Shown piece by piece: positions 24,356 to 33,297 of a stretch of DNA of 64,000 bases. The first letter of the stretch is position 1, and each line of letters starts with the position of its first letter. A program made the translations under genes and the position numbers. The notes under the pieces were generated by a model. The model worked only from the letters and a program-made list of their open reading frames with translations. It did no database searches and was not told the DNA's origin. The stretch comes from Georgenia sp. M64 (lineage in GTDB: Bacteria; Actinomycetota; Actinomycetes; Actinomycetales; Actinomycetaceae): NCBI RefSeq assembly GCF_038049925.1, contig NZ_CP145809.1, positions 310,001 through 374,000 on the forward strand, in the 5' to 3' direction.

Positions 24356-24678
24356 CGCCTGCCTCCCTCCGTCGCCGCTCCGCTGGCCACGCTCCGCAGG
24401 TAGCGGGCCACCACCCGAGCCGATAGTGCGGATCGTGCACTCGCCACCACGGTGTCGTCACGGGCGACGGTACCGACGATAGGTGCGATCCGGGCACGGT
24501 CGATCGCTGCTGCCGCCAACGGCCCGCCGCCGGGAACCGTCTCGATCACCACCAGGTCGTCCGACTGGGTCACCTTGCGCACGAGGCGCTCGAGGACGCG
24601 CAGGGACGACTGGCCAGGGCCTGCCCATCCAGCGCGCATCTCGGGCGCCGGCCCCGCGTGGCCGACCAGGGCGCTCAT
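24352..24678 (-). CDS. stand-alone ArgR C-terminal (arginine-binding) domain-like protein
   Basis: 108 residues. Residues about 25-97 match the ArgR/AhrC oligomerisation and arginine-binding domain: [21 protein letters not shown], then [12 protein letters not shown] (69-78). The DDT acidic pair corresponds to the residues that contact arginine in ArgR, and [10 protein letters not shown] forms the last helix. The roughly 70-residue winged-helix DNA-binding domain is missing: upstream sequence is the end of argB, and the ATG sits inside that stop (ATGA). The normal ArgR C-domain length is kept, so it is a designed-looking single domain rather than debris. It could sense arginine, form mixed hexamers with full ArgR, or bind the adjacent kinase (all inference). 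Confidence 0.7.
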   Translation of the reverse strand: MSALVGHAGPAPEMRAGWAGPGQSSLRVLERLVRKVTQSDDLVVIETVPGGGPLAAAAIDRARIAPIVGTVARDDTVVASARSALSARVVARYLRSVASGAATEGGRR

Positions 24679-25628
24679 GCGGCACCGTCCGGCAGCACCA
24701 TGGTCCCCATGTCCTCCTCGGTGAAGATCTCCACCAGCATCGAGTGCGCGTGCCGGCCGTCGATGACGTGGGCCTGTGGCACCCCACCGCGCACCGCCCG
24801 CAGGCACGCCGCCATCTTCGGTGCCATGCCGGACCGCAGATCTGGCAGCAGCCTCTCGAGCTGCGAGACCGAGACGCGACGCAGCAACGAGGACCGGTCC
24901 GGCCAGCGCTGGTAGAGGCCCTCGACGTCGGTGAGGATCACCAGCTTTCGGGCGCCCAGTGCGACGGCGAGTGCGGCCGCTGCCGTGTCGGCGTTGACGT
25001 TGAGCACGTGCTCGGGGTCGTCGATGTCAGGGGCGACGGTCGAGATCACCGGGATCCGGTCGCCACTGAGGAGGTCCTCCACGGCCTGCGGGTTCACCGT
25101 GACGACGTCGCCGACCAGGCCCACGTCGACCTCGTCCCCCGACGCGCCCGTACCCAGGCGTCGAGCGCGGAAGAGTCCGCCGTCCTCCCCGGAGATCCCG
25201 ACGGCGTGGGCCACCCGGGCGTTGAGCAGCCCGACCAGCCTGCGCTGGACCTGTCCGGTGAGGACCATGCGGACGACGTCCATCACCTCGGGCGTCGTCA
25301 CCCGCAGCCCGCTGCGGAACTCCGAGCTCATCCCGAGCCGGTCCAGCATCTGCGAGATCTGCGGCCCGCCGCCGTGGACCACGACCGGTTTCATGCCGAC
25401 CCGGTGGAGGAACAGGACGTCCTCGGCGAAGGCCCGCTGGAGCTCCTCGTCCACCATGGCGTGCCCGCCGTACTTGATGACGACACGGCCACCGGCGAAG
25501 CGCTCGAGCCAGGGCAGCGCCTGGACGAGCACCTCCGCCTTCTGGTCGGGGCGCAGGTCTCGCTCGGTGGAGAACGCCTGCGCGACGGGGGACGGGAGAG
25601 TGGGGCGGTCGAGGGACTGTGTGGTCAT
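24675..25628 (-). CDS. argB: N-acetylglutamate kinase
   Basis: 317 residues. It phosphorylates N-acetylglutamate, the controlled step of arginine synthesis. The amino-acid-kinase fold is complete: VIKYGGHAM (Lys52), [35 protein letters not shown] and GMAPKM (second catalytic Lys). The N-terminal helix before the first strand ([17 protein letters not shown]) is the hallmark of hexameric, arginine-inhibited NAGKs. No argC, argJ, argD, argG or argH is nearby, so this is probably a second copy beside a canonical cluster elsewhere (inference). It lies 10 bp after the MFS gene and overlaps the ArgR-like gene. Confidence 0.93.
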   Translation of the reverse strand: MTTQSLDRPTLPSPVAQAFSTERDLRPDQKAEVLVQALPWLERFAGGRVVIKYGGHAMVDEELQRAFAEDVLFLHRVGMKPVVVHGGGPQISQMLDRLGMSSEFRSGLRVTTPEVMDVVRMVLTGQVQRRLVGLLNARVAHAVGISGEDGGLFRARRLGTGASGDEVDVGLVGDVVTVNPQAVEDLLSGDRIPVISTVAPDIDDPEHVLNVNADTAAAALAVALGARKLVILTDVEGLYQRWPDRSSLLRRVSVSQLERLLPDLRSGMAPKMAACLRAVRGGVPQAHVIDGRHAHSMLVEIFTEEDMGTMVLPDGAA

Positions 25629-25638
25629 GGTTGGGCCC

Positions 25639-27081
25639 TCAGTCGTTCGCGAGTTCGGTGAACGCGGTCTCCCGGCTCGCGATCATCGCCCCGAGGGCGA
25701 GGACCGCTGCGGCGGTGAGGTACCAGGCAGGGGCCGCTGCGGAGCCGGTCACCTGGATGAGCCAGGTGGCGACGAACGGCGCCGTCCCGCCGAACAGCGC
25801 GTTCGCCGCGTTGAAGCTCAGGGCGAAGCCGCTGTAACGCACGCGGGTCGGGAAGATCTCCGCCAGGAAGGTGGCGAGGGTGCCGTCGTTTGCGGTGAGC
25901 ATGACCCCGAAAGCGATCTCCACCGCGATCACGACTGCGAGGTTGACTCCCTGCAGCAGCGTGAAGAGCGGGACCGTCAGGACGATGAAGAGCACGCACG
26001 CGAGGATCAGCATGCGCCGCCGGCCGAACCGGTCGGAGAGGTGCCCCATCGCGAAGACGGCCGCGATGTAGACGGTCAACGAGATCGTCGAGGCGAGGAA
26101 CGACAGGTCCTCGCGCATGCCCAGCTCGGTGACGAGGTAGGTCGGCATGTAGCTGAGCAGCAGGTAGAAGGCCACCGCGTTGAGGCACGTCACGCCGAAG
26201 GCGATGGCGACCTTGCCCCGGTGCCGGCGCAAGACCTCCGTCACTGGCGCACACCTCGTCGTCTGCCGGTCGGCGCTCGCCGCCATCTCGCGATACTTGG
26301 GCGAGTCCTCGAGGTGGACCCGGATGTACCGGCCGACTAGGCCCAGCGGTCCGGCCAGGAGGAACGGGATGCGCCAGCCCCACGAGTCGAGCGCGGCGTC
26401 GGAGGTGGTGGCGTGCAGCAGCGTCACGAACAGCGATCCCGCGAGCAGCCCGGTCGCCGTGCTGGCCGGAACGAAGCAGGTGTACAGGCCCCGCCGCCCG
26501 GCCGGGGCGTACTCGGCGAGGAAGGCGGCTGCACCTGCGTACTCGCCAGAGGCGGAGAAGCCCTGGACCATGCGCAGCAGGAGCAGCAGCACCGGGGCCG
26601 CAAGGCCGATCGTGGCGTAGCCGGGGAGCAGTGCTATGAGGAACGTCGCCCCCGACATCAGGAGGATCGACCAGGACAGCGCCCACCTCCGCCCCTTGCG
26701 GTCCCCCAGGCTGCCCCAGAAGATCCCACCGATCGGACGCATGACGAACGAGACCGCGAAGACGGCGAACGTGGCGAGCAGCGCCGTCGTGCTGTCCGTC
26801 TCCGGGAAGAAAACGCGCGCGATGACCGTGGCGAGGAAGCCGTACGAGGCGTAGTCGAACCACTCGACGAAGTTGCCGATGAAGCTGGCCCCGGCGGCGC
26901 GGCGGAGGGCGCTGCGCTCCGCGCAGATCTCCTGAGCGGCTCGGTCGGGGCAGGTCGGCGGGGCGAGGGAACAGCCGTTGCCGAGCCTCGCGCCTCCGGC
27001 GCCCGGGACGCTGTCGTCGCTGCCGGAGACGGACGCTGCCCCGGTGTCGACGCTCGTGGAGCCAGCCTCTCGGATGTTCAT
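25639..27081 (-). CDS. MFS transporter, metabolite:H+ symporter (MHS) type
   Basis: 480 residues and 12 membrane segments. The signature [34 protein letters not shown] and the loop [13 protein letters not shown] mark the MHS/ProP/ShiA branch, which imports compatible solutes, dicarboxylates, proline, betaine or shikimate with protons. The N-terminal 60 residues are an unusual Ser/Gly-rich extension; a later start is possible. It lies between the EamA carrier (11 bp) and argB (10 bp). Uptake of an amino acid, guanidino compound or related zwitterion is suggested by context. Confidence 0.87.
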   Translation of the reverse strand: MNIREAGSTSVDTGAASVSGSDDSVPGAGGARLGNGCSLAPPTCPDRAAQEICAERSALRRAAGASFIGNFVEWFDYASYGFLATVIARVFFPETDSTTALLATFAVFAVSFVMRPIGGIFWGSLGDRKGRRWALSWSILLMSGATFLIALLPGYATIGLAAPVLLLLLRMVQGFSASGEYAGAAAFLAEYAPAGRRGLYTCFVPASTATGLLAGSLFVTLLHATTSDAALDSWGWRIPFLLAGPLGLVGRYIRVHLEDSPKYREMAASADRQTTRCAPVTEVLRRHRGKVAIAFGVTCLNAVAFYLLLSYMPTYLVTELGMREDLSFLASTISLTVYIAAVFAMGHLSDRFGRRRMLILACVLFIVLTVPLFTLLQGVNLAVVIAVEIAFGVMLTANDGTLATFLAEIFPTRVRYSGFALSFNAANALFGGTAPFVATWLIQVTGSAAAPAWYLTAAAVLALGAMIASRETAFTELAND

Positions 27082-27092
27082 GGCCGGCGTGG

Positions 27093-28145
27093 TCAGCGCT
27101 CGGGGAGTGAGGGAGCGGCTGCCGAGAGGCCCCCGGATCGGCGTGGCTTCATGACGAGCTCGACCAGCATGGGCCCCATCCCGCCGACGATGATGAGCAC
27201 GCCACCGAGGGCGCCGATCGCCGTCATGGTCTCGGACCAGACGACCGCGCCGAGGATGATCCCGACGACGCACTCCCAGTACGACACGGTGGAGAGCTCG
27301 ACCGCCATGAGGTGCTTACCCGCGACCGGGAGAAGGCCGATGGCGAACAGGCCGCAGAAGAGGAACATCCCGACCGCCCACGCCCAGTTCGTCGGCGTCA
27401 TCACCTCGAGCGGGTTGGTGGGGTCCAGGGTGTTCATCCGGAAGATCATCACGGCGATGGCACCGACCGCTCCGAACGTGAAGTTCCAGAGCGACCGCAC
27501 CTCGGAGCCCATGTCGCCGCGGTAGCGGTAGAAGAAGAGCGCGAGCCCGTAGAAGAGCCCGGAGGCGAGGCCGAAGACGTCGCCGAGCGTCTTGTTCGGC
27601 ATCTCCGGGTCGGCGCTCAGGTCCAGGCCGACGACCAGTCCCTCGCCCAGCGTCCAGCTGACAAGTCCGATCGTCATGATCATGCCGAGGAACACCAGGA
27701 GCAGGAACAGTGCGTTCTTGAGGTCGATCCTCTCCTTGAGGAAGATCCACGCGAGGATCGCCGAGAAGAGCGGACCGGTGTAGATGAGGAAGACGGCGTT
27801 GGCGATCGTTGTCATGAGCGTCGCGGACACGTAGAACGCCAGCGACATGCCGATGCTCAGGCCTCCGGCGATGACGGCCGGGGAAAGCCTCGTCCGCCGA
27901 AGGTCGGGCATCTTCTTGAGGATGACGACGATGACGAGCATGCCGAGGGCGCCCACGGTCATGCGCCCGAAGGCGAGGAAGTCACCGGTGATGTATCGGA
28001 CGCCGGTGGTGGGGTCGATCGGCGTGGAGAGCCGCCCGAATGTCCCGACGAAGCCCATGCCCGTCGCGGAGAGGAGCATCGCGGTGAAGCCGAGCTTCTT
28101 GTTCATGAGGTGCCCCGACACGGGGGCGACGGTCTGGGTGGTCAT
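27093..28145 (-). CDS. EamA/DMT-family transporter
   Basis: 350 residues and ten membrane segments in two EamA repeats: ATGMGFVGTFGRLSTP...FLAFGRM, then DVFGLASGLFYGLALFFYRYRG and SYWECVVGIILGAVVWSETMT. DMT carriers mostly export amino acids and metabolites. ATG at 28145 is preferred over an upstream frame start at 28223 because the protein then begins just before the first membrane segment. It starts after the hairpin that follows the amidinotransferase gene, so it may head a second unit. Export of ornithine, citrulline or a guanidino product is an inference. Confidence 0.85.
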   Translation of the reverse strand: MTTQTVAPVSGHLMNKKLGFTAMLLSATGMGFVGTFGRLSTPIDPTTGVRYITGDFLAFGRMTVGALGMLVIVVILKKMPDLRRTRLSPAVIAGGLSIGMSLAFYVSATLMTTIANAVFLIYTGPLFSAILAWIFLKERIDLKNALFLLLVFLGMIMTIGLVSWTLGEGLVVGLDLSADPEMPNKTLGDVFGLASGLFYGLALFFYRYRGDMGSEVRSLWNFTFGAVGAIAVMIFRMNTLDPTNPLEVMTPTNWAWAVGMFLFCGLFAIGLLPVAGKHLMAVELSTVSYWECVVGIILGAVVWSETMTAIGALGGVLIIVGGMGPMLVELVMKPRRSGGLSAAAPSLPER

Positions 28146-28264
28146 AACAGGTCCGTGACCTTTCGATGCTCGACGGCGCGGGGTCGGGTGCCGCCGGACG
28201 GCCCGCGCAGCGGGCTCTTCCATGGTGGGGTGTCGCGGTCCCGCGGGAGCGGGACCAGAGCCCT

Positions 28265-28311
28265 GAGGCGCGGCGGCCGGTCGGCACAGTGACGGCCGGC
28301 CGCCGCGCCTC
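28265..28311 (-). terminator. strong hairpin terminator after the amidinotransferase gene
   Basis: A perfect 16-bp stem (GAGGCGCGGCGGCCGG / CCGGCCGCCGCGCCTC) with a 15-nt loop starts 8 bp past the stop codon. It separates arcABC-amidinotransferase from the EamA-MFS-argB-argR'-tetR unit. Confidence 0.8.
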
Positions 28312-28319
28312 GGAGCAGG

Positions 28320-29447
28320 TCAGACGAGGGTGGGGTCCTCGACCTGGTTCGGGAAGTAGTCCTCCATGCCGCCCTCGCGGTAGACGTCCGCTGTTGCGCA
28401 GTGCAGACCGCCGCCGAAGGGGTAGGCGTCGCGGAACGGTACGGGGATGACGTTCATCCCGAGCTTGTCCATCTGCTCGGCCTGGTAGACCTCGGACTCC
28501 TCGACCACGACGGTCTTGTGGTCCAGGACCAGGCAGTTCATCGACAGCCAGACCGAGGAGTAGCACAGCGGCGGCGGGCCGTCGTGGGCCGGCTTGGCGG
28601 CCTCGACGATCTGCCAGTCGTTGGCCTCGAAGATCGCCCGTTGCTCCACGGGGAGGGGACGGTGCGGGTTGTTGATGATGAGGCCCGGCCGCAGCGGCAC
28701 GAACGTCGCGTCGATGTGGATCGGGTAGGGGTCCCCGGGGAAGTTCACCGAGTGCACCCGCAGGTCGGGGTAGTACCTCTTGAACCACTCCATGGCCTTG
28801 CGGTTGGTCGTCAGGCCGTGCTGGATGAACAGGTCCTTGCCCACCCGCATGACGTCCGCCGCGTCCCACATGGGCTCGACCTCGGTGGTGACGAAGTCCT
28901 TGTTGGCGGTGCGGACGAGCCGGTCCTCGAGGGAGATCTTCTCGTCGTAGTAGTTGTGCTTGTAGGACTTGTCCGTCAGGCGCGGCCGGGGGGCCTGCGA
29001 CCACTTGAACTCCGGGTCGTTCTCGAAGTACTCGTTCATCAGGGGCCAGTAGGCCAGGTACTCGAAGTACCGGCACCGGAACGAGTTCGCCGAGGCCATG
29101 ATCTCGTTGCCGATCGTGAGCAGGATGTCGCGGGGCGGCATCGCGGTCATCATCGAGTCGTTGCGGAAGTCCGGCGTCTGGATGTGCTGGTTCCACTGCA
29201 GCGGGGTGGGCCGGTCGGCCTTCACGCCGTGCTGCTCGAGCACCTTGACGTAGTTGTCGAGCTGCTCGTTGGCTCTCTCGACGGTCTCGGTGGGCCGCGG
29301 ACCCCACATCCCGCGCATCTCGGAGTCCACCGGCACCTTCTCGGAGGTGGCCGGCTCCTCCGGCGGGATCATGCTGAAGTCGGCGCGCCCCACGATCGCG
29401 TGCTTGAGCGGGTCGAAGTCGTTCCACGAGTTGACGATCTTTGGCAT
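28320..29447 (-). CDS. L-arginine:glycine amidinotransferase-like enzyme
   Basis: 375 residues. The family moves the amidino group of arginine to an amine such as glycine, giving guanidinoacetate and ornithine through a Cys-bound intermediate. The Cys-His-Asp triad is visible with near-vertebrate spacing: Asp198 (DAADVMRVG), His244 (HIDATF) and Cys350 (FGGGLHC). Other conserved blocks are GNEIMAS, SFRCRYFEY, SSVWLSMNCLVLD and PFRDAYPF. It resembles AGAT/GATM more than ADI. StrB1-like inosamine or CyrA-like acceptors cannot be excluded. ATG at 29447 gives the MPKIVNSWNDFDP start. It lies 191 bp after arcC, with hairpins in the leader. Confidence 0.88.
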   Translation of the reverse strand: MPKIVNSWNDFDPLKHAIVGRADFSMIPPEEPATSEKVPVDSEMRGMWGPRPTETVERANEQLDNYVKVLEQHGVKADRPTPLQWNQHIQTPDFRNDSMMTAMPPRDILLTIGNEIMASANSFRCRYFEYLAYWPLMNEYFENDPEFKWSQAPRPRLTDKSYKHNYYDEKISLEDRLVRTANKDFVTTEVEPMWDAADVMRVGKDLFIQHGLTTNRKAMEWFKRYYPDLRVHSVNFPGDPYPIHIDATFVPLRPGLIINNPHRPLPVEQRAIFEANDWQIVEAAKPAHDGPPPLCYSSVWLSMNCLVLDHKTVVVEESEVYQAEQMDKLGMNVIPVPFRDAYPFGGGLHCATADVYREGGMEDYFPNQVEDPTLV

Positions 29448-29638
29448 CTCAGGACTCACTCCTCGTATCCGGTGCGCGGCGTCGCGCACCTCTTCTCGGT
29501 CCGGTGCGACGGGCGCACCGCTCCCGCCCCTGTGGGCGGGTCCGTCTGGCTACCCGCCGCGGTGGCGGCGGGGGACTGCTGGGCGAAGCCGTGTGCGGCA
29601 CCTCGGGGGTCGCATCACCTCGTCCCGGGTGGCTCGGC
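29448..29638 (-). promoter_or_regulatory. hairpin-rich leader between arcC and the amidinotransferase gene
   Basis: On the minus strand are hairpins CCCGCCGC/GCGGCGGG (29552-29571), GGTGCG/CGCACC (29503-29519) and GGTGCGCG/CGCGCACC with loop ACGC (29471-29490). The last two share stem sequence, so alternative pairing is possible. A GAGGAG motif lies about 10-15 nt before the ATG. This could be an attenuator or an independent promoter region; no known riboswitch matched. Confidence 0.45.
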
Positions 29639-30622
29639 TCATGCGCGGCGGATCATCGCCGTCTCGACGGGCTCGGGCAGCGGCGGCCGAATGTCGTCCG
29701 GTCCGCCGTAGTTCCCGCCCGGGGTGACGATCGTCCCGGCGTCGCCGGAGATGATCCGTGCGGCATCCTCGAGACGGCCGATGGCGGCCGTCTCGCCCGT
29801 GAGCTCGACGAATCGGCAGGCCGCCTCGACCTTCGGCCCCATCGAGCCGGCCGCGAAGCCCTTCTTGCGCATGAACGAGGGGGTCGCGCGGGGGATCTCG
29901 ACCTGCTCGGGAGTTCCGTAGCCGTCGAGCACCGCCGGGACGTCGGTGAGGATCATGAGGAAGTCGGCCTCGATCGCCTCGGCGAGGACTGCGGCCGTGA
30001 GGTCCTTGTCGATGACGGCCTCGACCCCCTTGCGCAGGCCGCGCTCGTCGCGGATGACGGGGATCCCGCCGCCGCCGGCGCAGACGACGACGGCGCCGGA
30101 CTCGATGAGGGTCCGGATGATCCGGGTCTCGACGATCCGCTGGGGCTTCGGGGAGCCGACGACGCGCCGGAAGTACTTGCCGTCCGGCTTCATCACCCAG
30201 CCGCGTTCCTCGGCCAGCTGTCTCGCCTGCTCCTCGTCGTACACCTGACCGACGAACTTGGTCGGGTTGTCGAAGGCGGGGTCACCGGCCAGGACGAGCG
30301 TCTGGTTCACGATCGAGGCGACGTGCCGCCCGGGAAGGTTGTTCTGCAGCGACTGCAGCATCCAGTAGCCGATCATTCCCTGCGTCATGGCGCCGAGGGT
30401 GTCGAAGGGGTACGGCTCGGTCAGGGTCGTGTCGTTGGCCGACTGGAGGGCGAGGACGCCGACCTGGGGGCCGTTGCCGTGGGTGAGGACCAGCTCGTGG
30501 TTCTCGGCGAGCGGCGCGAGGGCCCTGACGGCGCGTTCGACGTTGGCCTGCTGCGCGCGGGCGTCGGCGATCTGGCCTCGCTCGAGGAGGGCGTTCCCGC
30601 CCAGTGCGACGACGATGCGCAT
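29639..30622 (-). CDS. arcC: carbamate kinase
   Basis: 327 residues. It makes ATP from carbamoyl phosphate and ADP as the energy-yielding last step of the arginine deiminase pathway. Motifs are VALGGNALL at the N-terminus, THGNGPQVG, VCAGGGGIPVI, IDKDLTAAVLA and LTDVPAV, and GSMGPKVEAA, all typical of the amino-acid-kinase fold of carbamate kinases. The ATG at 30622 lies 2 bp after the arcB stop. A hairpin-rich spacer follows. Confidence 0.96.
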   Translation of the reverse strand: MRIVVALGGNALLERGQIADARAQQANVERAVRALAPLAENHELVLTHGNGPQVGVLALQSANDTTLTEPYPFDTLGAMTQGMIGYWMLQSLQNNLPGRHVASIVNQTLVLAGDPAFDNPTKFVGQVYDEEQARQLAEERGWVMKPDGKYFRRVVGSPKPQRIVETRIIRTLIESGAVVVCAGGGGIPVIRDERGLRKGVEAVIDKDLTAAVLAEAIEADFLMILTDVPAVLDGYGTPEQVEIPRATPSFMRKKGFAAGSMGPKVEAACRFVELTGETAAIGRLEDAARIISGDAGTIVTPGGNYGGPDDIRPPLPEPVETAMIRRA

Positions 30623-30624
30623 GA

Positions 30625-31692
30625 TCAGCTCCCCAGGGTGGCGACCATGACGGCCTTGATGGTGTGCATCCGGTTCTCGGCCTGGTCGAACACGACCGAG
30701 GCGGGGGACTCGAACACCTCGTCGGTCACCTCGAGGGCGGTCATCCCGGTCTTCTGGAAGATGTCCTCCCCGACCTTGGTGCCCCGGTCGTGGAAGGCCG
30801 GCAGGCAGTGGAGGAACTTCACCTCCGGGTTGCCGGTGGCCGCCATGAGGGCGGCGTTGACCTGGTAGTCCTTGAGCAGGGCGATGCGCTCGTCCCACAC
30901 CTCCTTGGGCTCGCCCATGGAGACCCAGACGTCGGTGTAGACGAAGTCCACGCCGCGCACGCCGGCGGCGACGTCGTCGGTGATGGTGATCCGGGCGCCC
31001 GTGGCGGCGGCGATCTCCGTGGCGGTGGCGACGACCTCGGGGGCGTTCTGGAGCTCTATCGGGGCGACCATGCGCACGTCCATGCCCAGCATGGCGCCGG
31101 AGATGAGCAGCGAGTTGCCGACGTTGTTGCGTGCGTCGCCGAGGTAGGCGAAGGCGATCTCGCCGTCGGCCTTGCCGCTGTGCTCGCGCATGGTGAGCTG
31201 GTCGGCGAGCATCTGGGTGGGGTGCCACTCGTCGGTCAGGCCGTTCCACACCGGGACGCCGGACTTCTCGGCCAGGACCTCCACGGCCTCCTGGCTCTTG
31301 CCGCGGTACTCGATGCCGTCGTAGAAGCGGCCGAGGACCCGGGCGGTGTCCGCGACGGACTCCTTGTGGCCCATCTGGGAGCCGGCCGGGTCGAGGTAGG
31401 TCACGTGCGCGCCCTGGTCGAAGGCGGCGACCTCGAAGGAGCAGCGGGTGCGTGTGGAGGTCTTCTCGAAGATGAGCGCGATGTTCTTGCCGGCGAGGTG
31501 CGCCACCTCGGTGCCGGCCCTCTTCTCGGCCTTGAGCACGGCGGCGAGGTCGAGGAGGGAGCGCCACTCGTCGGGGGTGAGGTCCAGCTCCTTGAGGAAG
31601 CTGCGCCCGTGGAGGCGGTGGGGCATCCGGACCTGCCCCGGAGCCGTGGTGCGGTCGGGGTTGGCGACCCCCGTGGTCTGTACCTGTGACAT
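30625..31692 (-). CDS. arcB: ornithine carbamoyltransferase (catabolic)
   Basis: 355 residues. In this setting it runs phosphorolysis of citrulline to ornithine and carbamoyl phosphate. The carbamoyl-phosphate loop [16 protein letters not shown], the HPTQML loop, the ornithine-binding VSMGE and the HCLPAFHD motif (catalytic Cys) are all present. It is longer than many ArgF proteins, in line with catabolic enzymes. AGGAGA before the ATG is a good ribosome site and lies inside the end of arcA. One base separates the genes. An anabolic role cannot be excluded from sequence. Confidence 0.95.
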   Translation of the reverse strand: MSQVQTTGVANPDRTTAPGQVRMPHRLHGRSFLKELDLTPDEWRSLLDLAAVLKAEKRAGTEVAHLAGKNIALIFEKTSTRTRCSFEVAAFDQGAHVTYLDPAGSQMGHKESVADTARVLGRFYDGIEYRGKSQEAVEVLAEKSGVPVWNGLTDEWHPTQMLADQLTMREHSGKADGEIAFAYLGDARNNVGNSLLISGAMLGMDVRMVAPIELQNAPEVVATATEIAAATGARITITDDVAAGVRGVDFVYTDVWVSMGEPKEVWDERIALLKDYQVNAALMAATGNPEVKFLHCLPAFHDRGTKVGEDIFQKTGMTALEVTDEVFESPASVVFDQAENRMHTIKAVMVATLGS

Positions 31693-31693
31693 G

Positions 31694-32944
31694 TCAAATC
31701 TCCTCTCGGACGGTGGGGCAGCTCATGCAGCGCGGACCTCCACGTCCGCGTCCGAGCTCGGTACCGGGGACCTCGAGGACCTCGATGCCGTTCGCCCGCA
31801 GGTAGGCGTTGGTGGTGGTGTTGCGCTCGTACCCGACGACGACGCCGGGCGCGATGGCGAGGGTGTTGCAGGCGTCGTCCCACTGCTCGCGCTCGGCGGC
31901 CAGGGAGTCCTGCGGGGTGGTGAGGATCCGGATCCGGTCCAGGCCGAGGGCGCCGGCGATCACCCGGTACATGTCGTCCGCAGGGTTCGTGGTGACGGAC
32001 AGCTCCTTGGGGGTCCGCCCGGGCCGGATGGTGAGCGAGGGGAGCATGCCGAGCCCGGCGTACTGGGTGAACGACTCCTGGTCGACCATGGTCATGACGG
32101 TGTCCAGGTGCATGAACGCGCGCGCCTTGGGCATCTGGAGGGCGATGACGGTGTCCGCGGAGCCCTCGGCGAACAGCCGGGCGGCGAGCCGCTCGACGCC
32201 CTGTGGGGACGTACGCTCGCTCAGCCCGACGAGCACCGCTCCGTTGCCGATCACCAGGACGTCGCCGCCCTCGACGGTCGCGACCCCCTCCGCGGTCCCG
32301 CCGGACCAGACGTGGTGCCCGGAGTACGCGAACCTCGGGTGCCAGCGGTAGATCGCCTCGTAGTTGACCGTCTCGCGCATGCGGGCCGTCTTGCGCATGG
32401 AGTTGACGGCGACACCGTCGTAGATCCAGCAGGACGTGTCCCGCGTGAACAGGTGGTTGGGCAGCGGGGCGAGGACGAAGTCGTCGAGGGTCATCGTGCC
32501 GAGGGCGACGGAGTCGGGCTCGACGATCTGGTCGAGGAGCTCGCGCTTGGTGATGCCGGCGACCAGCACGCTCGCGAGGGTGGCGCTGTCGAGGTTGTCG
32601 GCGTGGTTGCGGAGGGCGTCGATGGCGCCGAGCCCGTACACCCGCTCGTCGACGACGTGGTCGAGGACGAAGCGGCGGGCGCCGAGGTTCTCCAGCGTCT
32701 CGGCGAGGAGCTCCTCGAGGTAGAGCACCTGGACCCCCCGGCCCCGCAGGACGTCGGCGAACCGGTCGTGCTCGACCTGCGCCTGGGCGACCCAGAGGAC
32801 GTCGTCGAAGAGCAGCTCGTCCTTGTTGGACGGCGTGAGCCTGGACATCTCCCGCCCCGGCCGGTGAAGGATCACCTGGCGCAGGGGGCCTACCTCCGAC
32901 GCGACGCCGTACTCCTGCAGCGTCACGGTGGTGTTCAACGTCAT
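31694..32944 (-). CDS. arcA: arginine deiminase
   Basis: 416 residues. It hydrolyses arginine to citrulline and ammonia, and is the first gene of the operon. The catalytic set is visible: Cys406 in GGPRCMSCP, His and Asp in MHLDTVMTM, Glu in [10 protein letters not shown] and Asp in FTRDTSCW. The N-terminus ([28 protein letters not shown]) is standard. ACGAGG precedes the ATG. The gene begins after a roughly 350-bp divergent control region. Confidence 0.97.
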   Translation of the reverse strand: MTLNTTVTLQEYGVASEVGPLRQVILHRPGREMSRLTPSNKDELLFDDVLWVAQAQVEHDRFADVLRGRGVQVLYLEELLAETLENLGARRFVLDHVVDERVYGLGAIDALRNHADNLDSATLASVLVAGITKRELLDQIVEPDSVALGTMTLDDFVLAPLPNHLFTRDTSCWIYDGVAVNSMRKTARMRETVNYEAIYRWHPRFAYSGHHVWSGGTAEGVATVEGGDVLVIGNGAVLVGLSERTSPQGVERLAARLFAEGSADTVIALQMPKARAFMHLDTVMTMVDQESFTQYAGLGMLPSLTIRPGRTPKELSVTTNPADDMYRVIAGALGLDRIRILTTPQDSLAAEREQWDDACNTLAIAPGVVVGYERNTTTNAYLRANGIEVLEVPGTELGRGRGGPRCMSCPTVREEI

Positions 32945-33297
32945 CCTCGTCAGCCCTTCGTCTCATCCTTGAGAACCCGATGCACAGAAGTGAATCGCGT
33001 CCTGAACGGGCGTACAGGGGACTGAGGTCCCGATCCGCGGCACCTAGTTACTTAGGGCGAGCAGTATGTGGTACGTGCGTCCAGTCTGGTCATCGGGCCT
33101 GAGCCGCGGGGACCGTCCGACCGGTCCGGGACCGCAGCTGACGGCCCGCCGCGCCTCTCCGGGCGGAGAGGCGGCAGCCCGTCGGTCCACACTTGCCGGA
33201 TCGCCCTGCCGGTCGGATGATCGACCTGCGGGGTGAAGTGTGGGGGCACCCCGCACGGTGCGAGGACGCGCCGTGCGGCCTCGAGGAGGAGAGCGCC
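32945..33297. promoter_or_regulatory. divergent control region of the arginine deiminase operon
   Basis: No gene is evident. It contains the hairpin GGGAC-TGAG-GTCCC (33018-33031) and an A/T-rich palindrome-like element CCTAGTTACTTAGG (33043-33056), unusual in this GC-rich setting. The latter is a candidate operator or -10 region for arcA about 100 bp away. GAGGAGG at about 33283-33290 serves the plus-strand peptide gene. No ARG box or CRP site could be assigned. Confidence 0.4.

Noticed and set aside
28265-28311. Long inverted repeat as a transposon end
   Set aside because: A single hairpin placed right after a stop codon with no second copy or transposase; it is best explained as a terminator.
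29471-29519. Guanidine-II (mini-ykkC) riboswitch upstream of the amidinotransferase gene
   Set aside because: Two short hairpins are present, but the loops are ACGC and CCCGT; the class needs ACGR in both. No match to guanidine-I or -III was seen.
23571-33000. Arginine/guanidino block as a genomic island integrated at tRNA-Ser(GCT)
   Set aside because: The block abuts a tRNA gene, but no integrase is present and I found no second copy of the tRNA 3' end (GTTCAAATCCCACC) downstream.
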